Assembly: GCF_002160955.1 (NCBI RefSeq)
Contig: NZ_NFLN01000002.1
Location: 268,994 to 332,993 of the forward strand
Reading direction: 5' to 3'
DNA from: Gemmiger sp. An120
GTDB lineage: Bacteria > Bacillota > Clostridia > Oscillospirales > Ruminococcaceae
DNA length: 64,000 nt
Made by a program: the position numbers and the translations under genes. Under the pieces are notes generated by a model. It was not told where the DNA came from. It ran no database searches and worked only from the letters and a program-made list of their open reading frames with translations. This document shows positions 43,522-52,608 of the stretch, in pieces. Position 1 is the stretch's first letter. The number at the start of each line of letters is the position of its first letter.

Positions 43522-44426
43522 AGGCCCATCACCTGCCGTATCCGGCCCGGATGCAGGCTGCTCTCCAGCAGGATCAGCCGATCAAAAGCGCCGGTGGAGG
43601 TCAGTTCCCGCAGGGGCGGACGGCGGGAAAGGTCCTCCCTGCTTGCGGCGTGCACCGTAAGCACGAACCGTACCCCTGCGTGAAGCCCCTGCATAACGGC
43701 GCGGACCTCTTCCCCGTCCCCCAGTTCGTCACACAGAATTACATCAGGGCACAGGGTGCGCACCGCCTGCAGAATGCCCCGCGCCTTTGGCCAGGCAGAC
43801 AGAACGTCACAGTGGAGCGGCAGCTCAAACGCAAAGCCCTGCATTCCGCAAGGAAACAACTCACACCGCTCGTCCACAACCGCCACCGTTTGGCCCATCC
43901 GGCACAACTGAGCGGCAACAGCCCGGAGCAGGGTGGTTTTTCCGCTGCCGGGCGGTCCGGCTACCAGAAGCCCGGTAAAATTTTGCAGGGCCTGCGCCGC
44001 TTCGGGCGAAAGAGAAACGCTGCAGCGGCGGGCAATCCGCAGATTCAGCGAAGTTACCGTCTTGAACCCGGCGATGAGGCCGGTTTCTTCCCGGATCGGG
44101 ATTCCTGCCACGCCGACCCGGTGGCCGCCTGGCAGGGTGACAAAGCCCTGCCGGAGTTCCGGCGCGCGGCTGTGAACCGACTGGCCGCACAATGCATAAA
44201 AGCATTCCTGCAGCTGGGAGTGGGTCAGTGCCGGAGAACCGGCCGGATCGTCACAAAAGCCGCCTGCTCTGTCCGGATAGAGTGTTCGTTCGCCCCGCAG
44301 TTCGGCCGGGCGGCCGCTGCGCAGCCGGATCTCCCGCACGCCGGGCGCTTCACCGGACGGCAGCGTGGCCAGCCGGGCTTGCAGCTGTTCCGGCAACCGC
44401 CGGATAACCTGGTAATACTCGTCCAT
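43518..44426 (-). CDS. spoIIIAA: Stage III sporulation protein AA (ATPase)
   Basis: 302-residue AAA-type ATPase that energises the SpoIIIA complex. Walker A GPPGSGKTTLLRA is near residue 155, Walker B DVILCDELGDGEE near 226, and HRVGVAGIPIREE in the N-terminal domain. First gene of the operon. Upstream is the sequence CATATAGT, which resembles a sigma-E -10, but I could not place a convincing -35. Confidence 0.94.
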   Translation of the reverse strand: MDEYYQVIRRLPEQLQARLATLPSGEAPGVREIRLRSGRPAELRGERTLYPDRAGGFCDDPAGSPALTHSQLQECFYALCGQSVHSRAPELRQGFVTLPGGHRVGVAGIPIREETGLIAGFKTVTSLNLRIARRCSVSLSPEAAQALQNFTGLLVAGPPGSGKTTLLRAVAAQLCRMGQTVAVVDERCELFPCGMQGFAFELPLHCDVLSAWPKARGILQAVRTLCPDVILCDELGDGEEVRAVMQGLHAGVRFVLTVHAASREDLSRRPPLRELTSTGAFDRLILLESSLHPGRIRQVMGL

Positions 44427-44486
44427 CTTTTCGCCTCGCTCTCCATGCTCCCACTATATGGCCGGGCAGACGGTTTTAGAACAAAG

Positions 44487-44525
44487 AAACAGCGCGGAGA
44501 CCACGAAAAGGTCTCCGCGCTGTTT
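44487..44525. terminator. Bidirectional hairpin between ligA and spoIIIAA
   Basis: A 16-base stem (AAACAGCGCGGAGACC and its complement) with a 7-base loop, flanked by A/T-rich sequence. It lies downstream of ligA and upstream of the spoIIIA operon; it most likely terminates ligA. Confidence 0.8.
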
Positions 44526-44547
44526 CGCATACGAGTAACTGGTCAAA

Positions 44548-46536
44548 TCAGGGTTGACCGAACTGCCCGATAAATTCTTCCTCGGACAGGATAGGCACCC
44601 CCAGTTCGGCCGCCTTTTTATTTTTGGAAGAGGTGGATTCCCGGTCGTTGTTGACAAGGAAATTGGTTTTGCCGGAAACACTGCCCGCCACCGAGCCGCC
44701 CTCGGCCTCCACGTACTTTTTGAACGCGGCCCGGTTGGTAAAGATATGCACATTGCCGGTGATTACAAAGGTCATCCCGGCGCAGCGGCCGCCGGTGGTG
44801 TCCCGGGGTTCCACCGTTTCCAGATGCAGTTCGTTCAGCAGTTTGTGGTAAACGGCACGGTTTTCCTCATCAGCAAACCAGCTTTGCAGTGCACGGGAGC
44901 GCTCGGGGCCGATGCCCTCCACATCATCGAAAGGCAGGCCTTCCTCCACCCGCTTGGCAAAGCCTTCGCTGCCCAGCGCTGCCAGGATTTTTTTGGCCGC
45001 GTCCACACCGATCATCGGAATGCACAGAGCAAACAGGAAGTTTGCGGGATGGGCATTGCGGCTTTTTTCAATGGCAGCCGCCAGATTTTCATAGGACTTT
45101 TCACCGAAGCCGTCCAGTTCCACAATGGCATCCCGGTGCTCACTGAGGTGATAGATATCCGCGTAGTCCCGGATAAAGCCCTGGTTTACGAACACCCGCA
45201 GACTTTGGATGGACAGCCCGTCGATATCCATGCCGGTTTTGCTGACAAAACGGGAGAACCGTTTCAGATGCTTGGCCGGGCAGGAGGGGTTGGTGCAGCG
45301 CAGGGTTTTGGTATCCCCTTTGCCGTTCACCCGGATCTCGGTGGGGGCGCCGCACACCGGACACTGAGACGGAATCGTAAACGTGCCCTCCGCTTTGCGC
45401 ACCGCCACACATTTGGGGATAATCTTGTTGGCTTTGATGACCTCAATCTCGGTTTTGCCGTTTTCGCCGATGCCCAGCCGCTCCATTTCGCTGATATTGC
45501 ACAGGGAGGCACGGGTCACGGTGGTGCCCTCCAGCTGTACCGGGGCAAACACCGCCACCGGCGTAATGATGGAGGCCGCGCAGGACCAGTCTACGCTTTC
45601 CAGCATGGTCACCGCTTTCACATCCTGCCATTTGTAGGCAAAACCGGCCCGGGTGGCATGATGCCCGGTCACGCTGCCGGTGGCAGCGTATTCGGTATCG
45701 TCATAGGTGAGCACCAGGCCGTCTACCGGCAAATCCATTTCGCCCCGGTCTACTTTATCGGTAAAATGCTGGATTGCATCCGGCAGCCCTGCCGCATCGG
45801 TGCGCTGCCGTTCCACCGTAATGAACCCCAGCTTGTCCAGCCAGTCCATCCGGTCGCCCCAGGACAGGATCTCCCGGTCGGTGTGCACCAGCGTAAAAGC
45901 GTTGAAGGTAACCCGGCGCTCTTTGACCTTGTCCAGGTTGGTCTTGTCCAGTGCCAGCGTACCGGAGGCCAGGTTCCGGGGGTTGGCATATTTGTCGTCT
46001 TCTTCGTCCAGCGTGTCGTTGATGCGCTCAAAATCCGTGTAGGAAATCGTCGCCTCACCCCGCACCACCAGGTGGCCGGGCTCGTCCACCGTCAGCGGCA
46101 CGCCAACCAGGGCTTCTTTCATATAGGTAATGTTGCTGCCGATGGTGCCGTTGCCCCGGGTGAGGATTTTGACCAGCTGGCCGCCGTCGTAGGTAAGCAC
46201 CAGGGTCAGGCCGTCCAGTTTCCAGGACAGCCAGACCGCCCGGTCCCCGGCCCATTTCTGCAGCTCCGCCACGTCCTTGGTCTTGGCCAAAGAGAGCGCG
46301 GGATATTCATGCGGCTCCTTTTCGCCGGCGGCATCCGGCTCGCTCTCCGCATGGCTGGTGGTCTGGGTCGGGCTGTCCGGCCGGATGTAGCCGGTCTGCC
46401 CCTCCAGTTCGGTCAGTTCGTCAAACAGCTGATCCCACTCAAAGTTGGTCATCCGTTCTTCTTCGCCGCCGTAATAAGCTTCCGAAGCCTTATTTAATGT
46501 ATCGACAAGATAGTCTATGCGTTCTCTCTGTTCCAT
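44548..46536 (-). CDS. ligA: NAD-dependent DNA ligase, somewhat divergent
   Basis: 662-residue replicative-type ligase. The adenylation lysine is K106 in SWKLDG. A Cys4 zinc finger (CPVC...CTNPSC), helix-hairpin-helix repeats and a C-terminal BRCT domain (residues about 585-662) follow in the normal order. The N-terminal Ia domain (YYGGEEERMTNFEWDQLFDEL) is present. One usual motif, TRGDG, reads TRGNG, and its neighbourhood (GTIGSNITYMKEA) is unlike the common LigA sequence. Typical length. It could be the main ligase or a second copy; only the rest of the genome can decide. Confidence 0.9.
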   Translation of the reverse strand: MEQRERIDYLVDTLNKASEAYYGGEEERMTNFEWDQLFDELTELEGQTGYIRPDSPTQTTSHAESEPDAAGEKEPHEYPALSLAKTKDVAELQKWAGDRAVWLSWKLDGLTLVLTYDGGQLVKILTRGNGTIGSNITYMKEALVGVPLTVDEPGHLVVRGEATISYTDFERINDTLDEEDDKYANPRNLASGTLALDKTNLDKVKERRVTFNAFTLVHTDREILSWGDRMDWLDKLGFITVERQRTDAAGLPDAIQHFTDKVDRGEMDLPVDGLVLTYDDTEYAATGSVTGHHATRAGFAYKWQDVKAVTMLESVDWSCAASIITPVAVFAPVQLEGTTVTRASLCNISEMERLGIGENGKTEIEVIKANKIIPKCVAVRKAEGTFTIPSQCPVCGAPTEIRVNGKGDTKTLRCTNPSCPAKHLKRFSRFVSKTGMDIDGLSIQSLRVFVNQGFIRDYADIYHLSEHRDAIVELDGFGEKSYENLAAAIEKSRNAHPANFLFALCIPMIGVDAAKKILAALGSEGFAKRVEEGLPFDDVEGIGPERSRALQSWFADEENRAVYHKLLNELHLETVEPRDTTGGRCAGMTFVITGNVHIFTNRAAFKKYVEAEGGSVAGSVSGKTNFLVNNDRESTSSKNKKAAELGVPILSEEEFIGQFGQP

Positions 46537-46642
46537 ATCTGTTTCTCCCGTGTCTGCTGCCAGGCCGCATCACTGCAGCCCGCTTTTTGCCCGGAACCGG
46601 CCATATGGCCACAGGCAGAAATAGTATACCATATTCCCGCAG

Positions 46643-47281
46643 CTATTGCACGTAGGTTTGCGGCACCTGCCCCACAATCAGCACCTGGGCAATGCAGATC
46701 TGGTTTTCCACGTAGACTTCTGCCGAATAGCCGCCCAGAATTGCCGTCATGTCGGCTTGCAGAACCAGAAAGACCCGCAGTTCGGTCTGGTTGATCCCCG
46801 CGGTATCCAATGTAGTGATCACGTCGCTGTTCACATAAGAGTCCGGGATGGCCTGAAAGCTGATGGATGGCCCTCGTCCAGCCAGCAGCTGCCATCCCAG
46901 CAGTGAGCCCACCGGGACATAAAAGGTCTGTTCCCGCAACTGGTCCAGGGCGGCGGCCACCTGCTGGGTCAGGTGTGCTTTGACCTGGTTGATGGCGGCG
47001 GTATCGCCGGTCACCGCCAGAACCGCCCCCTGCGGGTCCCGTTCAATCTGATACAGCCCGTCAAAGAGCAGCGGCTCTGCCGTCATGGCATCGGTGACCG
47101 CGGCATTCATCTTTTGTATGGCCCGCTGACGGCATTCGTATTCGGCCATGGTCAGGATCATCGGGCGCAGCCGGGCCTCAGCGCTGAACAGGATATAGCA
47201 GACTACAGCAGCCCCCAGCAAAAGGGCGATTGTACGGCGGCGCGGACGGCGGCATACGATCGGGCGGCACTTTCTTTGCAT
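46643..47281 (-). CDS. yunB: Sporulation protein YunB-like
   Basis: 212 residues: very basic N-terminus, one membrane helix (about residues 18-33), then a soluble domain. Family-like features are the N-terminal helix after the membrane segment, the VPVGSLLGWQLLAGRGPSI loop, and the terminal VGQVPQTYV. YunB is a mother-cell sigma-E-controlled protein in Bacillus, which fits the sporulation neighbours here. GAGGT is 8 bases before the ATG at 47281. Confidence 0.82.
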   Translation of the reverse strand: MQRKCRPIVCRRPRRRTIALLLGAAVVCYILFSAEARLRPMILTMAEYECRQRAIQKMNAAVTDAMTAEPLLFDGLYQIERDPQGAVLAVTGDTAAINQVKAHLTQQVAAALDQLREQTFYVPVGSLLGWQLLAGRGPSISFQAIPDSYVNSDVITTLDTAGINQTELRVFLVLQADMTAILGGYSAEVYVENQICIAQVLIVGQVPQTYVQ

Positions 47282-47305
47282 AAGCCGGGACCTCTTTCTC
47301 TAAAG

Positions 47306-47322
47306 ATATAGTTTCACTATAT
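47306..47322. promoter_or_regulatory. Perfect palindrome upstream of yunB
   Basis: ATATAGT-TTC-ACTATAT, a 7+3+7 inverted repeat about 25 bases before the yunB start. It could be an operator or part of a promoter; unproven. Confidence 0.35.
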
Positions 47323-47350
47323 TCCCGGCTGGCGGGTTTTGTGCAGAGAA

Positions 47351-47378
47351 AAAGCGTTTCCTCAGCCGGAAACGCTTT
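47351..47378 (-). terminator. Terminator after the 47389 gene
   Basis: AAAGCGTTTC / GAAACGCTTT stem with an 8-base loop, followed on the minus strand by a T-run. Confidence 0.8.
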
Positions 47379-47388
47379 GCCGCCGCAA

Positions 47389-47892
47389 TCAGGAATTGCT
47401 GGAGGCTGTACCCTCCACAAACTCTACCGCCAGACCATTCAGCAGGCCCATTTCGCCCCGGGGCAGATACAGCGCGTAGGAAAATCCGTCCCGCACCCAG
47501 GTTGCCAGCCCTGCGCCGCCGGGGGTCTGCTGCAGCACCACCCGAATGCCATCATAGTATACGGTCTGATAGGTTTCATACTGCCGGTCAAACTGATCCA
47601 GCCGGAGAGACCGCCCTTCCTGTGCCACACGCAGCCACAGTTTCCAGTCCGGCTGGACGCGGAACTGCAGTTCCGCCACACCGCCTGCCAAAAGCCAGCT
47701 GCCGGTATAGGTCAGAATATCGTTGATGGGATATTCCGCTACCTGAAACCCTGCCCGCCGCGTAAAATCCGGCTGCGGATAATACCGGCGCATAGGCCCG
47801 GAACGCAGCCGCCCCCGCACAATCCCGTACACAATCGCCGCCGCGATAATCGCAGCGAAAATCAGCAGCATCACAATTCCTTTGATGGTCAT
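47389..47892 (-). CDS. Membrane-anchored hypothetical protein
   Basis: 167 residues. One N-terminal hydrophobic helix (about residues 5-25), then a soluble domain rich in aromatic residues. The stretch ATWVRDGFSYALYLPRGE hints at a small beta-sheet extracytoplasmic domain, but I do not recognise the family. AAAGGAGG lies 8 bases before the ATG at 47892. It is divergent from sigG and on the same strand as yunB, so a sporulation link is possible but unproven. Confidence 0.72.
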   Translation of the reverse strand: MTIKGIVMLLIFAAIIAAAIVYGIVRGRLRSGPMRRYYPQPDFTRRAGFQVAEYPINDILTYTGSWLLAGGVAELQFRVQPDWKLWLRVAQEGRSLRLDQFDRQYETYQTVYYDGIRVVLQQTPGGAGLATWVRDGFSYALYLPRGEMGLLNGLAVEFVEGTASSNS

Positions 47893-48040
47893 CCCTACCG
47901 CCTCCTTTGCCTCATCCTATGCAGGCCTGCCGTACCGGGTGCAATATTTGCCAGAAGCTCCCGTGATTTTGCGGCCGATACCCCGGCCATACTGTGAACG
48001 GGCAGGTCCCGTGCAATTGGCGGGGCCGCGGGAGGTAACG

Positions 48041-48808
48041 ATGTACAACAAGGTGGAAATCTGCGGGGTAAGCACTTCGCAGCTGCCCGTACTGAAAGAA
48101 AAGGAAAAGATCGAACTGCTGCGCAAAGCGCGGGCCGGCGACATGCAGGCACGGCAGACCATGATTCAAGGAAACCTGCGGCTGGTGCTGAGCGTGGTAC
48201 AGCGGTTTGCCGGACGCGGTGAAAGCGCGGATGACCTGTTCCAGGTGGGGTGCATCGGCCTGATTAAAGCGATTGACCACTTTGACCCGGACCTGAACGT
48301 GCGGTTTTCCACCTATGGAGTGCCCATGATCATCGGCGAGATCCGGCGGTTTCTGCGGGACAATAACGCGGTGCGGGTAAGCCGTTCGGTGCGGGATACC
48401 GCCTACAGGGCCATGCAGGCCCGGGAGGCCCTGCAAAAGCAGCTGGGACGTGAACCCCGCACCGACGAGATTGCCCGGCAGATCGGCCTGCCGGAACCAA
48501 CCGTGGTGCTGGCGCTGGAATCGGTAGTGGATCCGGTAAGTTTATATGAACCGGTGTACACCGACGGAGGCGACCCGCTGTATGTGATGGATCAGCTGGG
48601 CGATGACGGCGGCGAGGACAACTGGGTCAGCGGCATCATGTTCCGGGACACGGTGGAGTCACTTTCTCCCCGGGAGCGGCGTATCATGGCGCTGCGCTAT
48701 ATGGCAGGCAAGACGCAGGTGGAGGTGGCCCGGGAAATCGGTATCAGCCAGGCACAGGTCAGCCGGCTGGAAAAAAGTGCCATGGACCGCATCCGCAGCC
48801 AGCTGTAA
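48041..48808 (+). CDS. sigG: RNA polymerase sporulation sigma factor SigG
   Basis: 255 residues. The N-terminal NKVEICGVSTSQLPVL is diagnostic for sigma-G. Region 2 includes QGNLRLVLSVVQRF and ADDLFQVGCIGLIKAIDHFDPDLNVRFSTY, and region 4 includes TQVEVAREIGISQAQVSRLEKSA. In Bacillus it drives late forespore genes. The ATG at 48041 is preceded by GGGAGGTAA. It has its own terminator. It is not adjacent to sigE here, unlike in Bacillus. Confidence 0.94.
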   Translation: MYNKVEICGVSTSQLPVLKEKEKIELLRKARAGDMQARQTMIQGNLRLVLSVVQRFAGRGESADDLFQVGCIGLIKAIDHFDPDLNVRFSTYGVPMIIGEIRRFLRDNNAVRVSRSVRDTAYRAMQAREALQKQLGREPRTDEIARQIGLPEPTVVLALESVVDPVSLYEPVYTDGGDPLYVMDQLGDDGGEDNWVSGIMFRDTVESLSPRERRIMALRYMAGKTQVEVAREIGISQAQVSRLEKSAMDRIRSQL

Positions 48809-48812
48809 AACA

Positions 48813-48842
48813 AAAGACCGGCGCCTCTTGGCGTCGGTCTTT
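48813..48842. terminator. Bidirectional terminator after sigG
   Basis: AAAGACCGGCGCC pairs with GGCGTCGGTCTTT (one G-T pair) around a short loop. It lies between the converging sigG and HAD hydrolase genes. Confidence 0.82.
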
Positions 48843-48851
48843 CAGAAAGGA

Positions 48852-49493
48852 TCATTCTTTGGTGGAACGGGAGACAAGCGGCTCTTTCAGGTGGATGCCG
48901 CAGGCGCCCAGCGCTTTGACAAAGGAATTGTATCCTTTATAATGAATACCGGCAATCCCCTGTTCAAAGGCAGCCTGGACGTTTGCCTTGTTGTCATCCA
49001 CAAAGACAATGGAATCACTGGACAGGCCCGTGCGGCGCAGGAACTCCTGATAAATGCGCGGATCCGGTTTGTTGATCTGTACCTCGCAGGAGGCCAGGCC
49101 GCCGGTAAACAGCCGCCAGAAGTCCCGTTCTTTGATCATGTCCAGGGTATCCGGCGCAATGTTGGACAGGTAGTACAGCGCGTATCCCTGCTTTTTCAGC
49201 TGCTTCATCAGTTCCACCGTGCGGCGGCGGGTATGCAGCATCTGGGGCCAATCGTCCAGAATGGCCTGGGTTTCAAATGCCAGGCCCTGCTCGCGAGCCT
49301 GCTCCATAATCTGCCGGTTGGCTTCGGCACGGGTTATAAGGCCCGCGTCCAGCTCCTGCCAGAGTTTACTGCCGAACACCAGGTCAAACACCTGATTTTC
49401 GCGGCTCTCGTTGCAGAGCCGTTCCATCAAAAAGCTGCGGGGGTCAAAGTCCACCACCACGCCGCCGAGATCCAGTACGATCGCTTCATACAT
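48852..49493 (-). CDS. HAD superfamily hydrolase
   Basis: 213 residues. The nucleophile motif is IVLDLGGVVVDFD (DxG variant with a second Asp replaced by Gly), and later motifs are YYLSNI and KPDPRIYQEF, ending at SIVFVDDNKANV. The cap is the small helical type, similar to haloacid dehalogenase/YihX-like phosphatases. Because the second catalytic Asp in the first motif is Gly (DLGG), its mechanism may follow the YihX-like group. AAGGAGG precedes the ATG at 49493. Substrate unknown. Confidence 0.88.
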   Translation of the reverse strand: MYEAIVLDLGGVVVDFDPRSFLMERLCNESRENQVFDLVFGSKLWQELDAGLITRAEANRQIMEQAREQGLAFETQAILDDWPQMLHTRRRTVELMKQLKKQGYALYYLSNIAPDTLDMIKERDFWRLFTGGLASCEVQINKPDPRIYQEFLRRTGLSSDSIVFVDDNKANVQAAFEQGIAGIHYKGYNSFVKALGACGIHLKEPLVSRSTKE

Positions 49494-49615
49494 GGGAATT
49501 GCGCCTCCTTCTGCCGGGGAATCTGCCGCCGCAGAACGGCGGTTTTCTCTATTATACACGATTCGCCTCTAATATACAAAGCCCTTTTGCTATCTATTGG
49601 CAGGAGGTGAGTTGA

Positions 49616-49912
49616 TTGACACTGCGTGAACTGACCCGGAAAGATGTGGTGCAGATCCGCACCGGCGACAATCTGGGACGGGTGGACGATCTGGAGTTTG
49701 ATGAGCAGAACGCCCGCATCCGGGCCCTGATACTGTACGGCAGGCCACGGTTTTTAGGCCTGCTGGGGCGGGATCCGGATGTGCCGATCCCCTGGCAGGA
49801 TATTGTAAATCTGGGCACCGACGTGATTCTGGTGCAGACCGATCTGCCCCAGCCGCCGGCGCAGGCCGGGCTGTCCCTGCGGCAAAAACTGGCCCAGATG
49901 TTGAGCCGCTGA
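49616..49912 (+). CDS. YlmC/YmxH family PRC-barrel protein
   Basis: 98-residue small beta-barrel protein with the pattern [30 protein letters not shown], then a [23 protein letters not shown] segment. The start is TTG at 49616: AGGAGGTGA lies 5 bases before. YlmC/YmxH proteins are linked to sporulation in Firmicutes, although their molecular role is unknown. It precedes rpsB by 170 bases, with a terminator-like hairpin between. Confidence 0.85.
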   Translation: MTLRELTRKDVVQIRTGDNLGRVDDLEFDEQNARIRALILYGRPRFLGLLGRDPDVPIPWQDIVNLGTDVILVQTDLPQPPAQAGLSLRQKLAQMLSR

Positions 49913-49914
49913 GC

Positions 49915-49940
49915 CAAAATCCGTTTTGGGGGCTTTTTTT
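49915..49940 (+). terminator. Small terminator after the YlmC/YmxH gene
   Basis: CCAAAA-TCCG-TTTTGG stem followed by GGGC and T7. Short stem, so moderate strength. Confidence 0.55.
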
Positions 49941-49950
49941 CGAAAAAAGC

Positions 49951-49979
49951 TTGCAATCTGAAGCGGCTTGTGCTATTCT
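49951..49979 (+). promoter_or_regulatory. sigma-A promoter of rpsB-tsf
   Basis: -35 TTGCAA (49951-49956), 17-base spacer, -10 TATTCT (49974-49979), about 105 bases before the rpsB ATG. The leader between may hold regulatory structure, which I could not resolve. Confidence 0.65.
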
Positions 49980-50082
49980 ATTACGGCAATACGCACGCAT
50001 TGCAGTGTTTCTCTGTGCCTTTTTACAGGTTGGGAAGCATGCATGCAATGCGGAGGTAAAACAAAAAATTGGAGGATTTATT

Positions 50083-50814
50083 ATGGCAGTCGTATCTATG
50101 AAGCAGCTCCTGGAAGCCGGCGTGCATTTCGGTCATCAGACCCGCCGCTGGAACCCCAAAATGGCGAAGTACATCTTCACCGAGCGCAACGGTATCTACA
50201 TCATCGACCTGCAGAAGACCGTGAAGAAGCTGGACGAGGCGTACAGCTTTGTTCGTGATCTGTCCGCTCAGGGCGGCGAGATCCTGTTCGTCGGCACCAA
50301 GAAGCAGGCTCAGGAGTCCATCCGTGACGAGGCTACCCGCTGCGGCATGCACTATGTGAACGCCCGCTGGCTGGGTGGTATGCTGACCAACTTCCGCACC
50401 ATCCGCAAGCGCATCGACCGTCTGGATCAGCTGAAGAAGATGAGCGAGGACGGCACTTTCGATCTGCTGCCCAAGAAGGAAGTTGTCAAGCTGCAGCTGG
50501 AGATCGAGAAGCTGGAGAAGTTCCTGGGCGGTGTAAAGAACATGAACGGCCTGCCCAAGGCTATGTTCATTGTTGACCCCCACAAGGAGCGCATCGCTGT
50601 TTCCGAGGCCCGCAAGCTGAACATCCCCATCGTGGCTATCGTGGACACCAACTGCAACCCCGATGAGATCGACTACGTCATCCCCGGCAACGACGACGCG
50701 ATCCGCGCTGTCAAGCTGATCGCCGGCGCTATGGCCGACGCTGTTCTGGAAGGCCGTCAGGGCGAGCAGAACAACGCCGGCACCGAGACCGTGGAAGAGG
50801 CTGCTGAGGCCTGA
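50083..50814 (+). CDS. rpsB: 30S ribosomal protein S2
   Basis: 243 residues with [27 protein letters not shown] at the N-terminus and [25 protein letters not shown] near the C-terminus, both S2 signatures. A strong GGAGG precedes the ATG at 50083. Codon use is very biased to C/G-ending codons, as expected for a highly expressed gene. Confidence 0.98.
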   Translation: MAVVSMKQLLEAGVHFGHQTRRWNPKMAKYIFTERNGIYIIDLQKTVKKLDEAYSFVRDLSAQGGEILFVGTKKQAQESIRDEATRCGMHYVNARWLGGMLTNFRTIRKRIDRLDQLKKMSEDGTFDLLPKKEVVKLQLEIEKLEKFLGGVKNMNGLPKAMFIVDPHKERIAVSEARKLNIPIVAIVDTNCNPDEIDYVIPGNDDAIRAVKLIAGAMADAVLEGRQGEQNNAGTETVEEAAEA

Positions 50815-50853
50815 TTCGGGTAAACGTAAAGGATTAGAAAGGGGTAAAGACAA

Positions 50854-51774
50854 ATGGCTTTTACTGCACAAGACGTCAAGAACCTGCGCGAGCAGACCGG
50901 CTGCGGCATGATGGACTGCAAGAAGGCCCTGACCGAGGCTGACGGCAACTTCGAGAAGGCGATCGAGTACCTGCGTGAGAAAGGCCTGGCCGCCGCGCAG
51001 AAGAAAGCCAGCCGCATCGCCGCTGAAGGCATGGTGTACGCCAGCTACTGCAGCGAGTGCAAGGTGGGCGTGATCCTGGAGGTCAACGCTGAGACCGACT
51101 TCGTGGCCAAGAACGAGATGTTCCAGACCTTCGTCAAGGACGTGGCTGACGTGATCGCGAAGCAGGCTCCCGCCGATGTGGAAGCCCTGCTGGCCTGCAA
51201 GATGGGTGACGACACCGTTGAGGCCGCTCTGAAGGACAAGATCCTGGTTATCGGCGAGAACATCAAGATCCGTCGTTTTGCCCGCTACGAGGGTGTTTGC
51301 GCTGCTTACATCCATGCCGGCGGCACCCATGCTGTTCTGGTGAACTTTGAGACCAGCGACGAAGTGGCTGCCAAGGCTGAGTTTGCCGCTTACGGCAAGG
51401 ACATCGCCATGCAGATCGCCGCCGCCAACCCCGGCTATGTGTGCGAGAGCGAGGTTCCCGCTTCCGTGATCGAGAAGGAGAAGGAAATCCTGCTGGCTCA
51501 GATCGCCAACGATCCGAAGAACGCCAACAAGCCCGACGCCATCAAGGAGAAGATGGTTCTGGGCCGCATCGGCAAGTTCTACAAGGAGAACTGCCTGGTG
51601 GATCAGGAGTTCGTCAAGGATCCCGACCTGTCTGTTTCCAAGTACACCGAGAAGGTTGGCAAGGAGCTGGGCGGCGAGATCAAGATCGTGAAGTTCGTGC
51701 GCTACGAGAAGGGCGAAGGCCTGGAGAAGCGCGAGGACAACTTCGCTGAGGAGATCGCCAACATGGTGAAGTAA
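50854..51774 (+). CDS. tsf: Translation elongation factor Ts
   Basis: 306 residues. The N-terminal UBA-like domain is LREQTGCGMMDCKKALTEADGNFEKAIEYLREKG, followed by AETDFVAKNE and the dimerisation core. It recycles EF-Tu. It lies 39 bases downstream of rpsB, the standard operon. Strong codon bias matches high expression. Confidence 0.98.
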   Translation: MAFTAQDVKNLREQTGCGMMDCKKALTEADGNFEKAIEYLREKGLAAAQKKASRIAAEGMVYASYCSECKVGVILEVNAETDFVAKNEMFQTFVKDVADVIAKQAPADVEALLACKMGDDTVEAALKDKILVIGENIKIRRFARYEGVCAAYIHAGGTHAVLVNFETSDEVAAKAEFAAYGKDIAMQIAAANPGYVCESEVPASVIEKEKEILLAQIANDPKNANKPDAIKEKMVLGRIGKFYKENCLVDQEFVKDPDLSVSKYTEKVGKELGGEIKIVKFVRYEKGEGLEKREDNFAEEIANMVK

Positions 51775-51852
51775 GATCCTGGGATCTTACTATCTCTGCT
51801 GAATGAAGCAAAAAAGAGAGAATGTGCGTTGCAAAACGCCATTCTCTCTTTT
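51771..51852 (+). terminator. Two hairpins after tsf
   Basis: The first, GTAAGATCC / GGATCTTAC, overlaps the tsf stop. The second, AAAAGAGAGAAT / ATTCTCTCTTTT (51812-51852), has an inner GCGTT / AACGC stem and T-rich tail, and also faces the sigE gene on the other strand. Confidence 0.8.
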
Positions 51853-51885
51853 TCTGTATGCGGAAAGGGTTCTTCCCTCTTCTGG

Positions 51886-52608
51886 TCAGGTAGCGCTTTC
51901 CAATTCCAGCCGCAGACGGCGGATAATTCGCTTTTCCAGCCGGGATATATAGCTTTGGGAAATACCGATGGCATCGGCCACCTCTTTCTGCGTATGCTCC
52001 TTGCCGTCCTCCAGGCCAAAGCGCATCTGCATGATGCAGCGCTCCCGCTCATCCAGCCGGTTGACCGCCGCGCGCAGCATATCCCGTTCCGCATCCTGTT
52101 CCAGCTGCACACTGATCTGGTCCTGGTCGGTGCCCAGCACATCGGACAGAAGCAGCTCATTGCCTTCCCCGTCGGTATTCAGCGGTTCGTCAATGCTGGT
52201 TTCCTGACGGCGGTTGGAGGCTTTTCGCAGGTACATCAGGATTTCGTTTTCAATGCATCGGCTGGCATAGGTGGCCAGCTTGATGTTTCTTGAAGGGGCA
52301 AAGGTATTGACGGCTTTGATCAGGCCGATGGTTCCGATCGAGATTACATCCTCCACCGGAAGATTGCTGCTTTCAAACTTTTTGGCTATGTAGACCACCA
52401 GCCGCAGATTGTGGGTGATCAGGATATCCCGGCAGCTGGCCCTGCCCTCCTCCAATCCGGCAAACACCATCTTTTCTTCTTCCGGTGTCAGCGGAGGCGG
52501 CAGTGTTTCCGGCCCGTTGATGTAGTAAACCGGGTCCGGCATGCGGAGCACCCTCCACAAGTGCCGGCATATTCCTTTGATTTTTGCTTTTACCCCACCG
52601 AAATCCAT
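51886..52608 (-). CDS. sigE: RNA polymerase sporulation sigma factor SigE
   Basis: 240 residues. The core runs from [39 protein letters not shown] (region 2) to [28 protein letters not shown] (region 4). It is the mother-cell sigma factor, made as a pro-form; the N-terminal stretch of about 27 residues before PVYYING fits the pro-sequence. The ATG at 52608 lies inside the end of spoIIGA (19-base overlap), with AGGAGAGG 7 bases before it, showing translational coupling. Confidence 0.94.
   Translation of the reverse strand: MDFGGVKAKIKGICRHLWRVLRMPDPVYYINGPETLPPPLTPEEEKMVFAGLEEGRASCRDILITHNLRLVVYIAKKFESSNLPVEDVISIGTIGLIKAVNTFAPSRNIKLATYASRCIENEILMYLRKASNRRQETSIDEPLNTDGEGNELLLSDVLGTDQDQISVQLEQDAERDMLRAAVNRLDERERCIMQMRFGLEDGKEHTQKEVADAIGISQSYISRLEKRIIRRLRLELESAT

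Noticed and set aside
44432..44450. CATATAGT upstream of spoIIIAA as a sigma-E promoter
   Set aside because: The -10 is near consensus but no acceptable -35 is found at 14-16 bases, so it is not listed as a feature.
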